A stretch of DNA of 64,000 nt. It comes from Oleispirillum sp965228165. Its GTDB lineage: Bacteria; Pseudomonadota; Alphaproteobacteria; Rhodospirillales; Rhodospirillaceae. Where the stretch lies: the NCBI GenBank assembly GCA_965228165.1, contig CBDDHB010000003.1, positions 1,426,001 to 1,490,000 of the forward strand, written 5' to 3'. Positions 45,678 to 55,858 of this stretch are shown here, piece after piece; the first letter of the stretch is position 1; the number at the start of each line of letters is the position of its first letter. The notes below the pieces were generated by a model, which was not told where the DNA came from, did not search any database, and was given only the letters and a program-made list of their open reading frames with translations. Position numbers and translations under genes: made by a program.

Positions 45678-46472
45678 TTACATCTCCAACGCAGCGCGGA
45701 AGGCGGCGGTGTCCGGCATCGCCAGGGCGCGGCCGTCGATCGACGCCACGGCGCGGCAGGACAGGGCGTTGACCGCCAGCGCCGCCTGGGCGCGGGCGAG
45801 ATCGGCGACGGACAGGCTGCGTTCGGCGATCAGCCCGGCCTCGAGCAGGCGGGCACGGGCGATGCCGGGCAGCGCGCCGTCGCCGACCGGCGGCGTCAGC
45901 CAGCCGCCATCGAGGAACAGGATCAGGTTGGTGGCGGTGGTTTCCGCCACGCCGCCTGCGGTGTTGAGCAGGATCGCGTCGTCCGCCCCGGCGGCGGCGG
46001 CCTCCCGCCGCGCCAGGATGGAATCCAGATAGTTCAGGGTCTTGAGGCGCGACAACGGCGAGAACGAATTGCGCCGGGTGCAGCGCGCCACGATCAGGGA
46101 CAGCGGCGTCGCGGGCGGCAACGCGGCGACGGCGGAAATCAGCACGGTGGGCGCGGGAGCCTCGGGGGGCAGCACGCCGCGCGGTCCCGTTCCCCGGCTG
46201 ACGGTCAGACGCACCGAGCCCTCGACGACGCGATTGGCGGCGATCACCGCGTCGATGGCGGCGGCCAGATCCGGCGGCGGAGGAGGAAAGCCCAGAAACG
46301 CCAGCCCCTCGGCCAGACGGGCGAGGTGGCGGTCCGCCGCGACCGCCCGCCCTTGACGCACCCGCAGGGTCTCGAACAGGCCGTCGCCGAGAAGGAAACC
46401 GCGATCGGCGGCGGCGATGCGGGCCTCCGGCGCGGGCAGCAAACGACCGTTCAGGTGAACCATCTCCGGCAT
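45678..46472 (-). CDS. pabC: Class IV aminotransferase, probable 4-amino-4-deoxychorismate lyase
   Basis: A 264-residue PLP fold-type IV enzyme. The family pattern A-A-D-R-G-F-L-L-G-D-G-L-F-E-T-L-R is near residue 20, the PLP-lysine segment R-L-K-T-L-N-Y-L near 138, and the E-T-T-A-T-N-L-I stretch near 170. It starts 3 bp after pabB, so it most likely releases pyruvate from aminodeoxychorismate to give p-aminobenzoate for folate. A branched-chain or D-amino-acid aminotransferase is the alternative within the fold, but context favours PabC. Confidence 0.9.
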   Translation of the reverse strand: MPEMVHLNGRLLPAPEARIAAADRGFLLGDGLFETLRVRQGRAVAADRHLARLAEGLAFLGFPPPPPDLAAAIDAVIAANRVVEGSVRLTVSRGTGPRGVLPPEAPAPTVLISAVAALPPATPLSLIVARCTRRNSFSPLSRLKTLNYLDSILARREAAAAGADDAILLNTAGGVAETTATNLILFLDGGWLTPPVGDGALPGIARARLLEAGLIAERSLSVADLARAQAALAVNALSCRAVASIDGRALAMPDTAAFRAALEM

Positions 46473-46474
46473 CG

Positions 46475-47854
46475 CTACAGTCCCTCCGCGCGCAGGATGT
46501 GGGGATCGGGGGTCAGGGCGCGCAGCAGCGCCGCCGCCTTGACCAGGGTTTCCCGGTATTCCTCCGCCGGGTCGGAATCGGCGACGATGCCGCCCCCCGC
46601 CGAAACCGACAGGGTCTCGCCATCGACGACGACGGTGCGGATGGCGATGGCGGAGTCCATCGCGCCGTCGTCGGAAATCCAGCCGATCGCGCCGCAATAG
46701 GGGCCGCGCCGCGCCCCTTCCAGTTCGTGGATGATCTCCATGGCGCGAATTTTCGGCGCGCCGGTGATCGAGCCGCCGGGGAACGCTTGGCGCAGAATCT
46801 CCAGCGCCGAAACGCCGGGCCGGGGCCGCGCCGTCACCGCCGACACCAGATGATGCACCGTGGCGTGGGATTCCAGGCTCCAGAGTTCCGGCACCCGCAC
46901 GCTGCCCGCGACCGAGGTGCGCGCCAGATCGTTGCGCAGCAGATCGACGATCATCAGGTTCTCGGCGCGGTCCTTGGCGCTGGCGAGAAGCTCGGCGGCC
47001 AGGGCGGCGTCTTCCTCCGGGGTGCGTCCGCGCGGGCGGGTGCCCTTGATCGGCCGGGTTTCGACATGGCGCGCCCCCGCCTCCACCCGCAGGAACCGCT
47101 CCGGCGAGGCGGAGACCACGGCGCGCTCCCGGTCCACCGAGACGAAGGCGGCGAACGGCGCGGGATTGATCCGGCAGAGACGGCGGAACAGGCCGAAGGG
47201 GGTCATGCCCGCCGGGCGCGGCGCGGTGAAGCGTTGCGCCAGATTGGCCTGGAAGATGTCTCCGGCGCGGATGTAGCCGAGGACGCGGCGCACCCGCGCT
47301 TCGTAGTCGCTCCGGCTCCAGTCCGGGGTCCAGTCGACGGCGGCCCAGGTTTCCTCCGCCGCGAGATCCGGCGCGGCGGCGATCTCGGCGGCAAGCGCGG
47401 CGGCGCGCTCGCGGGCAAGACGCACCCAGGCGGCGGGGTCGGGTTCCGGCCAGCCGCTCGCGACCACGGCGGCGCGGCGCGCGGCGGGATCGAACACCGC
47501 CGCCGCGTCGAAGACCCCGAAGGAGAGGTCGGGCAGCGACGGCCCGGCGGCGTGGGGGGCGGGCAGACGCTCCACCCGCCCGGCCAGTTCATAGCCGAAA
47601 TAGCCGACGCCGCCGCCCGCGAAGGGACCGAAGCCGGGAGAAGCGACGCCGCGCCGGGCGGCGAGAACCGCGTCCAGTTCGGCGAAACCGCCGCCGATCC
47701 GAAGCGAGGGATGGGGCGCAAGAAGGACGAGCCCGCCGCCAAAAAGCAGCGCCGCGCCGGGCCGCGCGGCGTGCGGCGCGAATGCCGCCAGCGGATCGCG
47801 CCAAGCGACGGGCCGGACGATCGGACGAAGCGGCGCGCGCGATCCCTGGCTCAC
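46475..47854 (-). CDS. pabB: Aminodeoxychorismate synthase component I
   Basis: A 459-residue chorismate-binding enzyme that makes 4-amino-4-deoxychorismate with a glutaminase partner. Catalytic-domain motifs: G-D-I-F-Q-A-N-L-A-Q-R near 199, P-I-K-G-T-R-P-R-G near 266 with the PabB-type Lys, R-N-D-L near 310, and G-G-S-I-T-G-A-P-K near 365. The N-terminal part is GC-extreme but intact. It overlaps the upstream dehydrogenase gene by 4 bp and is followed at once by pabC. Confidence 0.94.
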   Translation of the reverse strand: MSQGSRAPLRPIVRPVAWRDPLAAFAPHAARPGAALLFGGGLVLLAPHPSLRIGGGFAELDAVLAARRGVASPGFGPFAGGGVGYFGYELAGRVERLPAPHAAGPSLPDLSFGVFDAAAVFDPAARRAAVVASGWPEPDPAAWVRLARERAAALAAEIAAAPDLAAEETWAAVDWTPDWSRSDYEARVRRVLGYIRAGDIFQANLAQRFTAPRPAGMTPFGLFRRLCRINPAPFAAFVSVDRERAVVSASPERFLRVEAGARHVETRPIKGTRPRGRTPEEDAALAAELLASAKDRAENLMIVDLLRNDLARTSVAGSVRVPELWSLESHATVHHLVSAVTARPRPGVSALEILRQAFPGGSITGAPKIRAMEIIHELEGARRGPYCGAIGWISDDGAMDSAIAIRTVVVDGETLSVSAGGGIVADSDPAEEYRETLVKAAALLRALTPDPHILRAEGL

Positions 47855-48825
47855 AGGTTGGGCAGAACCCGGTCCGGCGGGCGGTGTCCGTCGACGAAGG
47901 TCTTGATGTTGATCAGCACCTTCTGCCCCATTTCGGTGCGTGCCTCGACGGTGGCGGAGCCGAGATGCGGCATCAGCACGACGTTGTCAAGGGCCAGAAG
48001 CTTCGGATTGATCGCCGGTTCGTTCTGGAAGACGTCGAGCGCCGCCCCCGCGATCCTGCGTTCGGCGAGCAGCTCGGCCAACGCGTTCTCGTCGATCACC
48101 TCGCCACGCGCGGTATTGACCAGAAAGGCGTTGGGACGCAGCAGGTTCAGGCGCTCCGCCGACAGCAGATGGTGGGTCGCCGGAGTGCGCGGACAATGGA
48201 CCGAAACCACGTCCATGCGCGGCAGCATCTGGTCCAGGCTGTCCCAATAGGTCGCCTCCAGCGCATCCTCGACCGAGGGATGCAGGCGGCGGCGGTTGTG
48301 GTAGTGGATCGACATGCCGAAGCAGCGGGCGCGTTCCGCCACCGCCTGGCCGATGCGGCCCATGCCGATGATCCCCAGCCGCTTGCCGGAAACCCGGGAG
48401 CCCAGCATCGCGGTGGGCGCCCAGCCTTCCCACTTGCCGGCGCGGACCAGGCGCTCGCCCTCGATCAGGCGGCGCGGCACGGCGAGAATCAGCGCCATGG
48501 TCATTTCGGCGGTGTCCTCGGTCAGGACGTCGGGGGTGTTGGTGACGGTGATCCCCTTGGCCCGCGCCGCCGCGACGTCGATGTGGTCGGTGCCCGCGCC
48601 GAAATTGGCGATCAGCTTCAGGCGCGGCCCGGCGGCGGCGATCACCCGGGCGTCCACCGTGTCGGTGACGGTGGTCACCAGAACCTCGGCCTCGGCGGCG
48701 GCGGCCAGTTCCGCCGGAGTCATCCGGTGGTCATCGACGTTCAACCGCACGTCGAACAGTTCCTTCATCCGGGTTTCCACGGACTCGGGCAGACGGCGGG
48801 TGACGATGACGACGGGCTTGATCAT
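47851..48825 (-). CDS. D-isomer 2-hydroxyacid dehydrogenase (glyoxylate/hydroxypyruvate reductase type)
   Basis: 324 residues. NAD(P)-binding G-M-G-R-I-G-Q-A-V-A is near 153; catalytic Arg, Glu and His lie in N-T-A-R-G-E-V-I-D, the F-Q-N-E-P segment and M-P-H-L-G-S-A-T. The lack of extra ACT domains and overall layout fit glyoxylate/hydroxypyruvate (D-glycerate) dehydrogenases. First gene of an apparent operon with pabB and pabC, a grouping without obvious metabolic link. Confidence 0.92.
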   Translation of the reverse strand: MIKPVVIVTRRLPESVETRMKELFDVRLNVDDHRMTPAELAAAAEAEVLVTTVTDTVDARVIAAAGPRLKLIANFGAGTDHIDVAAARAKGITVTNTPDVLTEDTAEMTMALILAVPRRLIEGERLVRAGKWEGWAPTAMLGSRVSGKRLGIIGMGRIGQAVAERARCFGMSIHYHNRRRLHPSVEDALEATYWDSLDQMLPRMDVVSVHCPRTPATHHLLSAERLNLLRPNAFLVNTARGEVIDENALAELLAERRIAGAALDVFQNEPAINPKLLALDNVVLMPHLGSATVEARTEMGQKVLINIKTFVDGHRPPDRVLPNL

Positions 48826-48919
48826 GATCCTTCCTCCCCGGACGGGCGGTTTTCTCGCACCCCGGCGAGACTTATCAAGCCCGGCGCGCGTTGTCCAGCG
48901 GCCTCGACGGAGGGGGCGG

Positions 48920-49495
48920 ATGAGGCTATGGTGGCGAACGTTTTTTCATCCCTTGCCCGGACCTTCGATGACGCGACCGCCGTTTCCCTTGCCGACCCTT
49001 CTGCGCCGGATCGTCCTGGCCGCGTTGCTGGCCTGCCTTCCGGCGACCGCGTTCGCGTCCGACGCGGGCGGCGAAAGCGGCCGCCGCCTGCCCCGCTTCG
49101 TCACCCTGCGGGCGACCCAGGTCAACCTGCGCTCCGGCCCCGGCGTGCGCTATCCGATCGAATGGGTCTATCTGCAACGCGACCTGCCGGTCGAGGTGAT
49201 CCAGGAATTCGACAACTGGCGCAAGATCCGCGACTGGGAAGGCACCGAGGGCTGGGCGCATCGCAGCATGCTGTCGGGAAGCCGCGCCATCCGGGTGATC
49301 GGACCGCTCGCCCCCTTGCGCGCCGCCGCCGCCGCCGAAAGCCCGGTGGTGGCGCATCTGGAAGGCGGCGTGATCGGCCGTCTGGTCGCCTGCCCCGAGG
49401 GGTCGGCCTTCTGCCGGGTCGAGGTGGCGGGACACGGCGGCTGGTTGCCGCGCGCCGCGTTCTGGGGCGCCTATCGCGGCGAAACGGTGAAGTAG
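48920..49495 (+). CDS. Secreted SH3-domain (SH3b) protein
   Basis: 191 residues with an N-terminal hydrophobic signal segment (about 30-46, ending A-F-A/S-D) and two bacterial SH3 modules. The first reads R-A-T-Q-V-N-L-R-S-G-P-G-V-R-Y-P near 64 and the second spans about 128-190. Such proteins are exported to the envelope and presumably bind peptidoglycan or proteins. ATG 48920 is chosen for its GGAGGGGG site; ATG 48968 is an alternative. Convergent with irr, 10 bp apart. Confidence 0.85.
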   Translation: MRLWWRTFFHPLPGPSMTRPPFPLPTLLRRIVLAALLACLPATAFASDAGGESGRRLPRFVTLRATQVNLRSGPGVRYPIEWVYLQRDLPVEVIQEFDNWRKIRDWEGTEGWAHRSMLSGSRAIRVIGPLAPLRAAAAAESPVVAHLEGGVIGRLVACPEGSAFCRVEVAGHGGWLPRAAFWGAYRGETVK

Positions 49496-49505
49496 GCCGC
49501 CGCCG

Positions 49506-49922
49506 TCAGTTCCCCAGGCGGACCACCACGTCGATGCGGCGGACCTCCATCCCCTCGGGAATTTCCGGTTCGCCGACCACCCGGAAGCACTCCGCCGGAA
49601 TATCCTCCAGACGGCCCGTGTCTTCGTAATAGTAGTGGTGATGATCGTTGGTATTGGTGTCGAAATACGAGCACCCGGTGCCGATGACGATTTCCCGCAG
49701 CAGCCCCGCCTCGGTGAACTGATGCAGGGTGTTGTAGACGGTGGCGAGGGATACCCGCGCCCCTTCCGCTGCGGCTTCCTTGTGCAGGGCCTCGGCGGTG
49801 ACGTGGCGGTCCGGTTTCTCGAACAACAGTTTCGCCAGGGCCAGACGCTGCCGCGTCGGCCGCAAGTTGACCGAACGAAGCTGTTCCAGAACGTGCGAAA
49901 ACGGTCGCGTACGATTGAGCAT
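49506..49922 (-). CDS. irr: Iron response regulator Irr (Fur family)
   Basis: A 138-residue Fur-superfamily protein with the winged HTH (R-P-T-R-Q-R-L-A-L-A-K-L-L-F near 21 and S-L-A-T-V-Y-N-T-L near 58) and the Irr hallmark N-D-H-H-H-Y-Y near 92-98, the haem-binding His cluster. It lacks the C-x-x-C zinc pairs of Fur. In alphaproteobacteria Irr controls haem synthesis and iron metabolism according to haem status. It supports the taxonomic assignment. Confidence 0.95.
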   Translation of the reverse strand: MLNRTRPFSHVLEQLRSVNLRPTRQRLALAKLLFEKPDRHVTAEALHKEAAAEGARVSLATVYNTLHQFTEAGLLREIVIGTGCSYFDTNTNDHHHYYYEDTGRLEDIPAECFRVVGEPEIPEGMEVRRIDVVVRLGN

Positions 49923-50026
49923 TCCCGATCGCCGACGGTTCGGTCGGCCCCCCCGTTGGGCGATTGCGCCCGATTATTCTTTTATGTTGCCCATCATGTA
50001 TTTCAAATTACCGCCGCAAATGCAAT

Positions 50027-50066
50027 GAAAGAAGCCGACGCCCCCTTCGGGGCGTCGGCTTCTTTC
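50027..50066 (-). terminator. Long perfect hairpin downstream of nitronate-monooxygenase-like gene
   Basis: GAAAGAAGCCGACGCCCC and its complement GGGGCGTCGGCTTCTTTC form an 18-bp stem with loop CTTC, 46 bp after the minus-strand stop at 50112. The A-rich base of the stem gives T-rich tails on either strand. It also insulates irr from this gene. Confidence 0.8.
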
Positions 50067-50111
50067 AAGAACATGCGACAAATCAACCCGGTACGGGCGA
50101 ACGCAAAAAAT

Positions 50112-51509
<1,398 letters not shown>

Positions 51510-51683
51510 GCCGCCTGTCTCCACCCGCATGGACGGACTTGTCGCCGTCTTCGTTGTCGGTTTCGCGCGAACCCGCGCGGCTTTCCGCCGGAACCTTCCC
51601 CCGGCGTCGCAACCTGTACCGTAGGCTTCACAAAAATGCAACGCCGCCGCCCCGGCGATCGTGCCAGGGCGGCGGCGCGCCGG

Positions 51684-53828
51684 TTATTCGGCCTTCGGGG
51701 CCTCGCCCTTCGGCGGAAGGACGATTTCCTCGCCGGTTTCCTGGTTGACCGCCTTCATCGACAGCTTGACCTTGCCGCGATCGTCGAGGCCGAGCAGCTT
51801 CACCTTCACCATGTCGCCGACCTTGACCACGTCGTCGGGGTGATTGACCCGCTTCTGCGCCATTTCGGAAACGTGGACCAGGCCGTCGCGGCTGCCCATG
51901 AAGTTGACGAACGCGCCGAACTCCAGAACCTTGACCACCTTGCCGGTATAGATCGCGCCGACTTCCGGTTCGGCGACGATGCCCTTGATCCAGCGAATCG
52001 CCTCTTCCTGCGCCTTGACGTCGACCGCGGCGACGCGGATGGTGCCGTCGTCCTCGATGTCGATCTTGGCGCCGGTGGTTTCGCAGATTTCGCGGATCAC
52101 CTTGCCGCCGGTGCCGATGACTTCGCGGATCTTGTCCTTCGGAATGCTGAAGGTGGTGATCCGGGGCGCGTTGCCCGAAACCTCGGCGCGGGCGTTGGTC
52201 AGGGCCTTGGCCATCTCGCCCAGGATGTGCAGGCGGCCATCGCGCGCCTGATTCAGGGCGATGCCCATGATCTCCTTGGTGATCGAGGCGATCTTGATGT
52301 CCATCTGCAACGAGGTGACGCCGTTTTCGGTGCCCGCCACCTTGAAGTCCATGTCGCCCAGGTGGTCTTCGTCGCCCATGATGTCGGAGAGCACCGCGAA
52401 GCGGTCGCCTTCCTTGATCAGGCCCATGGCGATGCCCGCCACCGGGCAGGGCAGCGGCACGCCCGCGTCCATCAGCGACAGCGAGGACCCGCACACCGTG
52501 GCCATCGACGAGGAACCGTTGGATTCGGTGATCTCGGACACGATGCGGATGGTGTAGGGGAAGTCCTCGGCCTTCGGCAAGAGGGGCTTCACCGCGCGCC
52601 AGGCGAGCTTGCCGTGGCCGATTTCGCGGCGACCCGGGGAGCCCATGCGCCACGCCTCGCCCACCGAGTACGGCGGGAAGTTGTAGTGCAGCATGAAGTT
52701 GCTGCGGTATTCGCCTTCCAGCGCATCGACGATCTGTTCGTCCTGGCCGGTGCCGAGGGTGGTCACCACCAGGGCCTGGGTCTCGCCGCGGGTGAACAGG
52801 GCGGAACCGTGGGCGCGCGGCAGGACGCCGACTTCCGCCTCGATCGGACGAATCTGGGTGCCGGTGCGGCCGTCGATGCGCACCCCGGTGTCGAGGATGG
52901 CGGAACGCACCACGTCGGCTTCCATCGTCTCGAAGATATCCTTCGCCGAGGCGGCATCGACCGTGGTCTCGTCCAGAAGGGCGGTGGCTTCGACGCGCAC
53001 CGCCTTCACCGCGTCCTGACGTTCCAGCTTCGCCTTGATGCCATAGGCGGCGGCGAACTTCTCGCGGATGCCGTTGGCGTCGAACTTCGCCTTGGTCACC
53101 GCGACGGCGGCGGCCGGCGGCGGCACGTCGCGCGGTTCCTTGGCGGAGGTCTCGGCCAGGGCGATGATCATGTCGATCACCGCCTGGAAGGCCTCGTGGC
53201 CGAAGGTCACGGCGCCCAGCATCACCTCTTCGGAGAGCTGGTCGGCCTGGCTTTCCACCATCAGCACGCCCTCGCGGGTGCCGGCGACCACCAGATCGAG
53301 GTCGGATTCGGCGATTTCGGCGATGGTCGGGTTCAGCAGGTACTGGCCGTCCTTATAGCCGACGCGGGCGCCCGCGATCGGGCCGAGGAACGGCAGGCCG
53401 GAAATCGTCAAGGCGGCGGAAGCGCCGATCATCGCCACGACGTCCGGCGCGTTTTCCATGTCGTGGGAGAGCACGGTGCAGATCACCTGCGTCTCGTTGC
53501 GGTAGCCCTCGACGAACAGCGGGCGGATCGGACGATCGATCAGGCGGCTGATCAGGGTCTCGGCTTCCGAGGGACGGCCCTCGCGCTTGAAAAAGCCGCC
53601 CGGGATCTTGCCCGCGGCGAAGGCTTTTTCCTGATAGTTGACGGTGAGCGGAAAGAAGTCCTGTCCGGGCTTGGCCGACTTCGCGCCGACCACCGTGCAC
53701 AGAACCGTGGTTTCGCCATAGGTCGCCATCACGGCGCCATCCGCCTGACGCGCCACCTTGCCGGTTTCGAGAACCAGCTTGCGACCGCCCCAGAGCAGTT
53801 CCTTACGCGTTACGTTAAAAAGAGACAT
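51684..53828 (-). CDS. pnp: Polyribonucleotide nucleotidyltransferase (PNPase)
   Basis: A 714-residue 3'-5' phosphorolytic exoribonuclease and degradosome component. Two RNase PH domains (about 10-220 and 310-540, with F-K-R-E-G-R-P-S-E and G-D-E-D-H-L-G-D-M-D-F-K) flank a helical domain. KH (I-G-T-G-G-K-V-I near 565) and S1 (about 620-690) domains follow. ATG 53828 after AAGGA gives the normal N-terminus M-S-L-F-N-V. It follows rpsO as in most proteobacteria, with a terminator between. Confidence 0.97.
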   Translation of the reverse strand: MSLFNVTRKELLWGGRKLVLETGKVARQADGAVMATYGETTVLCTVVGAKSAKPGQDFFPLTVNYQEKAFAAGKIPGGFFKREGRPSEAETLISRLIDRPIRPLFVEGYRNETQVICTVLSHDMENAPDVVAMIGASAALTISGLPFLGPIAGARVGYKDGQYLLNPTIAEIAESDLDLVVAGTREGVLMVESQADQLSEEVMLGAVTFGHEAFQAVIDMIIALAETSAKEPRDVPPPAAAVAVTKAKFDANGIREKFAAAYGIKAKLERQDAVKAVRVEATALLDETTVDAASAKDIFETMEADVVRSAILDTGVRIDGRTGTQIRPIEAEVGVLPRAHGSALFTRGETQALVVTTLGTGQDEQIVDALEGEYRSNFMLHYNFPPYSVGEAWRMGSPGRREIGHGKLAWRAVKPLLPKAEDFPYTIRIVSEITESNGSSSMATVCGSSLSLMDAGVPLPCPVAGIAMGLIKEGDRFAVLSDIMGDEDHLGDMDFKVAGTENGVTSLQMDIKIASITKEIMGIALNQARDGRLHILGEMAKALTNARAEVSGNAPRITTFSIPKDKIREVIGTGGKVIREICETTGAKIDIEDDGTIRVAAVDVKAQEEAIRWIKGIVAEPEVGAIYTGKVVKVLEFGAFVNFMGSRDGLVHVSEMAQKRVNHPDDVVKVGDMVKVKLLGLDDRGKVKLSMKAVNQETGEEIVLPPKGEAPKAE

Positions 53829-53962
53829 GCATTGCATCCTTCGGGGTTTCGTTCGGCCCATCCCGCGAGGAGGCACCTTACGCGGCGCAGCCTCATCTCG
53901 TCACCTCGCGGAGAACGGGCGATAATCCGTCGCCGACGGCCTGACTTTCCGGAACCCGACCG

Positions 53963-54003
53963 GAAAAAGGCGAACCGGCGGGATGCGTTCCGCATCCCAC
54001 CGG
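53963..54003 (-). terminator. Terminator between rpsO and pnp
   Basis: CCGGCGGGATGCG and CGCATCCCACCGG form a 13-bp stem with one mismatch and a TTC loop (53975-54003). On the minus strand a TTTTT run follows at 53968-53964. It lies 13 bp after the rpsO stop, so most pnp expression needs read-through or its own promoter, as in Escherichia coli. Confidence 0.72.
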
Positions 54004-54016
54004 CTTTGCATTCGGC

Positions 54017-54286
54017 TTAACGGCGGAGCCCAAGCCTCTGAACCAGGGCCTCGTAGCGCTTGACGTCCTTGCCCTTGACGTAGTCGAGAAGGCGACGACG
54101 CTGACCCACCATGATCAGAAGGCCACGACGGGAGTGGAAATCCTTCTTATGTTCCTTCAGGTGTTCGGTCAGATTCCTGATGCGCTCGGACAGCACCGCC
54201 ACCTGCACTTCCGGCGAACCGGTGTCGCCTTCGACGGTGGCGAATTCCTTAATCAGTTCCTGCTTGCGTTCCTGCGTGATCGACAC
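54017..54286 (-). CDS. rpsO: 30S ribosomal protein S15
   Basis: The 89-residue S15 binds 16S rRNA early in small-subunit assembly. Clear family sequence: T-G-S-P-E-V-Q-V-A near 24, H-S-R-R-G-L-L near 51, R-R-R-L-L-D-Y near 64 and the L-G-L-R-R end. Translation starts at GTG 54286 (S-I-T-Q-E-R-K) after AAGGAAG. The start lies inside the end of truB (38-bp overlap). Confidence 0.96.
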   Translation of the reverse strand: MSITQERKQELIKEFATVEGDTGSPEVQVAVLSERIRNLTEHLKEHKKDFHSRRGLLIMVGQRRRLLDYVKGKDVKRYEALVQRLGLRR

Positions 54287-55229
54287 CGCAAACTTCCTTT
54301 TCGTTCGAGTGAATGACACGCACCGGCTTCAGCATCATCGCCTCGACCCGTGCGATCGCAACCACCCGGTCGCCGCACATCGCCCGGATCGCGGGCGCGG
54401 TTGCGGCCTCGGGGCAGGGGCTGCGCCGCAGCAGCGGCACCACGCCCAGGGCCTGCCCGTTGGCAAGGTGGCGGGCCTCTTCCTCCGTCAGGGCCAGCGC
54501 CGGGATGTCGTCCAGCGCGGTCGAAACGGAGCGCAAAAGGCCCAAGGACGGCGCACTATGCCCGAGGGACAAGAGTTTATCCAGAGAAATCGCGTCCGCC
54601 TCGGCGAAGGGTCCGCAGCGGGTGCGCCTGAGCGCCGCGACGTGCCCGACGGTCCCCAAAGCCAGCGCCAAATCCCGCGCCAGGGATCGGATATAGGTGC
54701 CCTTGCCGCATTCAGCCACGAACGCCGCGTGATCGGCGTCGGGAATCTCCGCCAGGCGCAGGTTGTAAACCTCCACCCGGCGGGGCGCGAGCTCCACCGC
54801 CTGGCCGTCGCGGGCAAGGTCGTAGGCGCGCTCCCCATCCACCTTGATCGCCGAAAAACGCGGCGGAACCTGGGAAATCGCACCGATGAAGCGGGGCAGA
54901 ACCGCCGCGATCTCGGCTTGCGTCGGACGCGCGTCCGAGGTCGCGGCCACCGCGCCCTCGGCGTCGTCGGTCTCGGTGGACATCCCCCAGCGCACGGTGA
55001 AGCGATACGCCTTGCGGCCGTCCATGACATAGGAAACCGTCTTCGTCGCCTCGCCGAAGGCGATGGGCAGAATCCCCGAGGCGAGCGGATCCAGGGTGCC
55101 GCCGTGCCCCGCCTTGGCGGCGTCGAACAGGCGGCGCACCTGGCCGAGCGCGGTGGTGGAACCGATCCCCACCGGCTTGTCGAGGACCAGCCAGCCGTCG
55201 ATCGGACGGCCCTTGCGCTTACGCGCCAT
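54249..55229 (-). CDS. truB: tRNA pseudouridine(55) synthase TruB
   Basis: 326 residues. TruB isomerises U55 in the T-loop of tRNAs. The catalytic Asp is in G-G-T-L-D-P-L-A-S-G near residue 47; R-F-S-A-I-K-V-D-G-E-R-A-Y near 128 and G-T-Y-I-R-S-L-A-R-D near 180 are also typical. The C-terminus extends through the rpsO start, giving coupled translation; its start overlaps the rbfA end by 11 bp. Confidence 0.96.
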   Translation of the reverse strand: MARKRKGRPIDGWLVLDKPVGIGSTTALGQVRRLFDAAKAGHGGTLDPLASGILPIAFGEATKTVSYVMDGRKAYRFTVRWGMSTETDDAEGAVAATSDARPTQAEIAAVLPRFIGAISQVPPRFSAIKVDGERAYDLARDGQAVELAPRRVEVYNLRLAEIPDADHAAFVAECGKGTYIRSLARDLALALGTVGHVAALRRTRCGPFAEADAISLDKLLSLGHSAPSLGLLRSVSTALDDIPALALTEEEARHLANGQALGVVPLLRRSPCPEAATAPAIRAMCGDRVVAIARVEAMMLKPVRVIHSNEKEVCGVDHAGTQAGTD

Positions 55230-55620
55230 GCTCGTCCCCGTCGTCGTCCTTCGCCAGATCGCGCGCCACCTCCGGACGGCGCAGCACCGCGTCGATGTGC
55301 GAAGCCTCGTCGAAGGTTTCGTCGGCGACGAATTTCACCGTCGGGGTGTAGCGCAGGGCCAGCGACCGGGCGACCATCTTGTTGAAGGCCCAGGCGTTTT
55401 TCGCCAGCGCGGCGAGAACCTCGTCAAGGCGCAGGCCGCCCAGCGACATCACGTAGGCGGTGGCGTGGCGCAGGTCGGGGCTGACCCGAACCTCCGCCAC
55501 CGTCACCGGCACGGTGTCCAGCACCGGATCGTGCAGATCGCCGCGCTCCAGAACGCGGGCGAGAAGATGGCGAATTTCCTCGCCGACGCGAAGCTGCCGT
55601 TGCGAAGGGGCCTGGGTCAT
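55219..55620 (-). CDS. rbfA: 30S ribosome-binding factor RbfA
   Basis: A 133-residue KH-fold assembly factor for the 30S subunit. The R-V-G-E-E-I-R-H-L-L start and D-P-V-L-D, V-T-V-A-E-V-R-V-S-P-D-L-R-H-A-T-A-Y-V segments are typical, as is the acidic tail after R-P-E-V-A-R-D-L. ATG 55620 follows GGAGGAT. It is separated from infB by a 211-bp palindromic repeat, an unusual interruption of this operon. Confidence 0.94.
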   Translation of the reverse strand: MTQAPSQRQLRVGEEIRHLLARVLERGDLHDPVLDTVPVTVAEVRVSPDLRHATAYVMSLGGLRLDEVLAALAKNAWAFNKMVARSLALRYTPTVKFVADETFDEASHIDAVLRRPEVARDLAKDDDGDEHGA

Positions 55621-55644
55621 GATCGCATCCTCCGGAAAAGCGTG

Positions 55645-55855
55645 ATGTGGGCTCCGCCTGCATCCCCAGGGCTCCGCCCTGGACCCGCAAGGGATCGCGG
55701 ACCCCTTGACCCCGTTCCTTGGTTTTTGCGCGAAGCGCGATCGAACCGTCACGCGGCGTGAAGGTCGATTGCCGCTTAAGCGGCGAAAAACCAACGGGGG
55801 TCTGGGGCCTTGAGGCCCCAGCGGGGGCCCGGGGCAGAGCCCCGGACCTTCTTCC
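55645..55855. repeat. Intergenic palindromic repeat, copy C, inside the infB-rbfA operon
   Basis: The 42-bp core at 55749-55790 (plus orientation) has TCACGCGGCGTGA and the stem GCCGCTTAAGCGGC followed by AAAAA. Outer arms form further hairpins such as CCAGGGCTCCGCCCTGG, TGGGGCCTTGAGGCCCCA and CCGGGGCAGAGCCCCGG. The whole gap between two co-directional operon genes is taken up by this element. Confidence 0.75.
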
Positions 55856-55858
55856 AGT

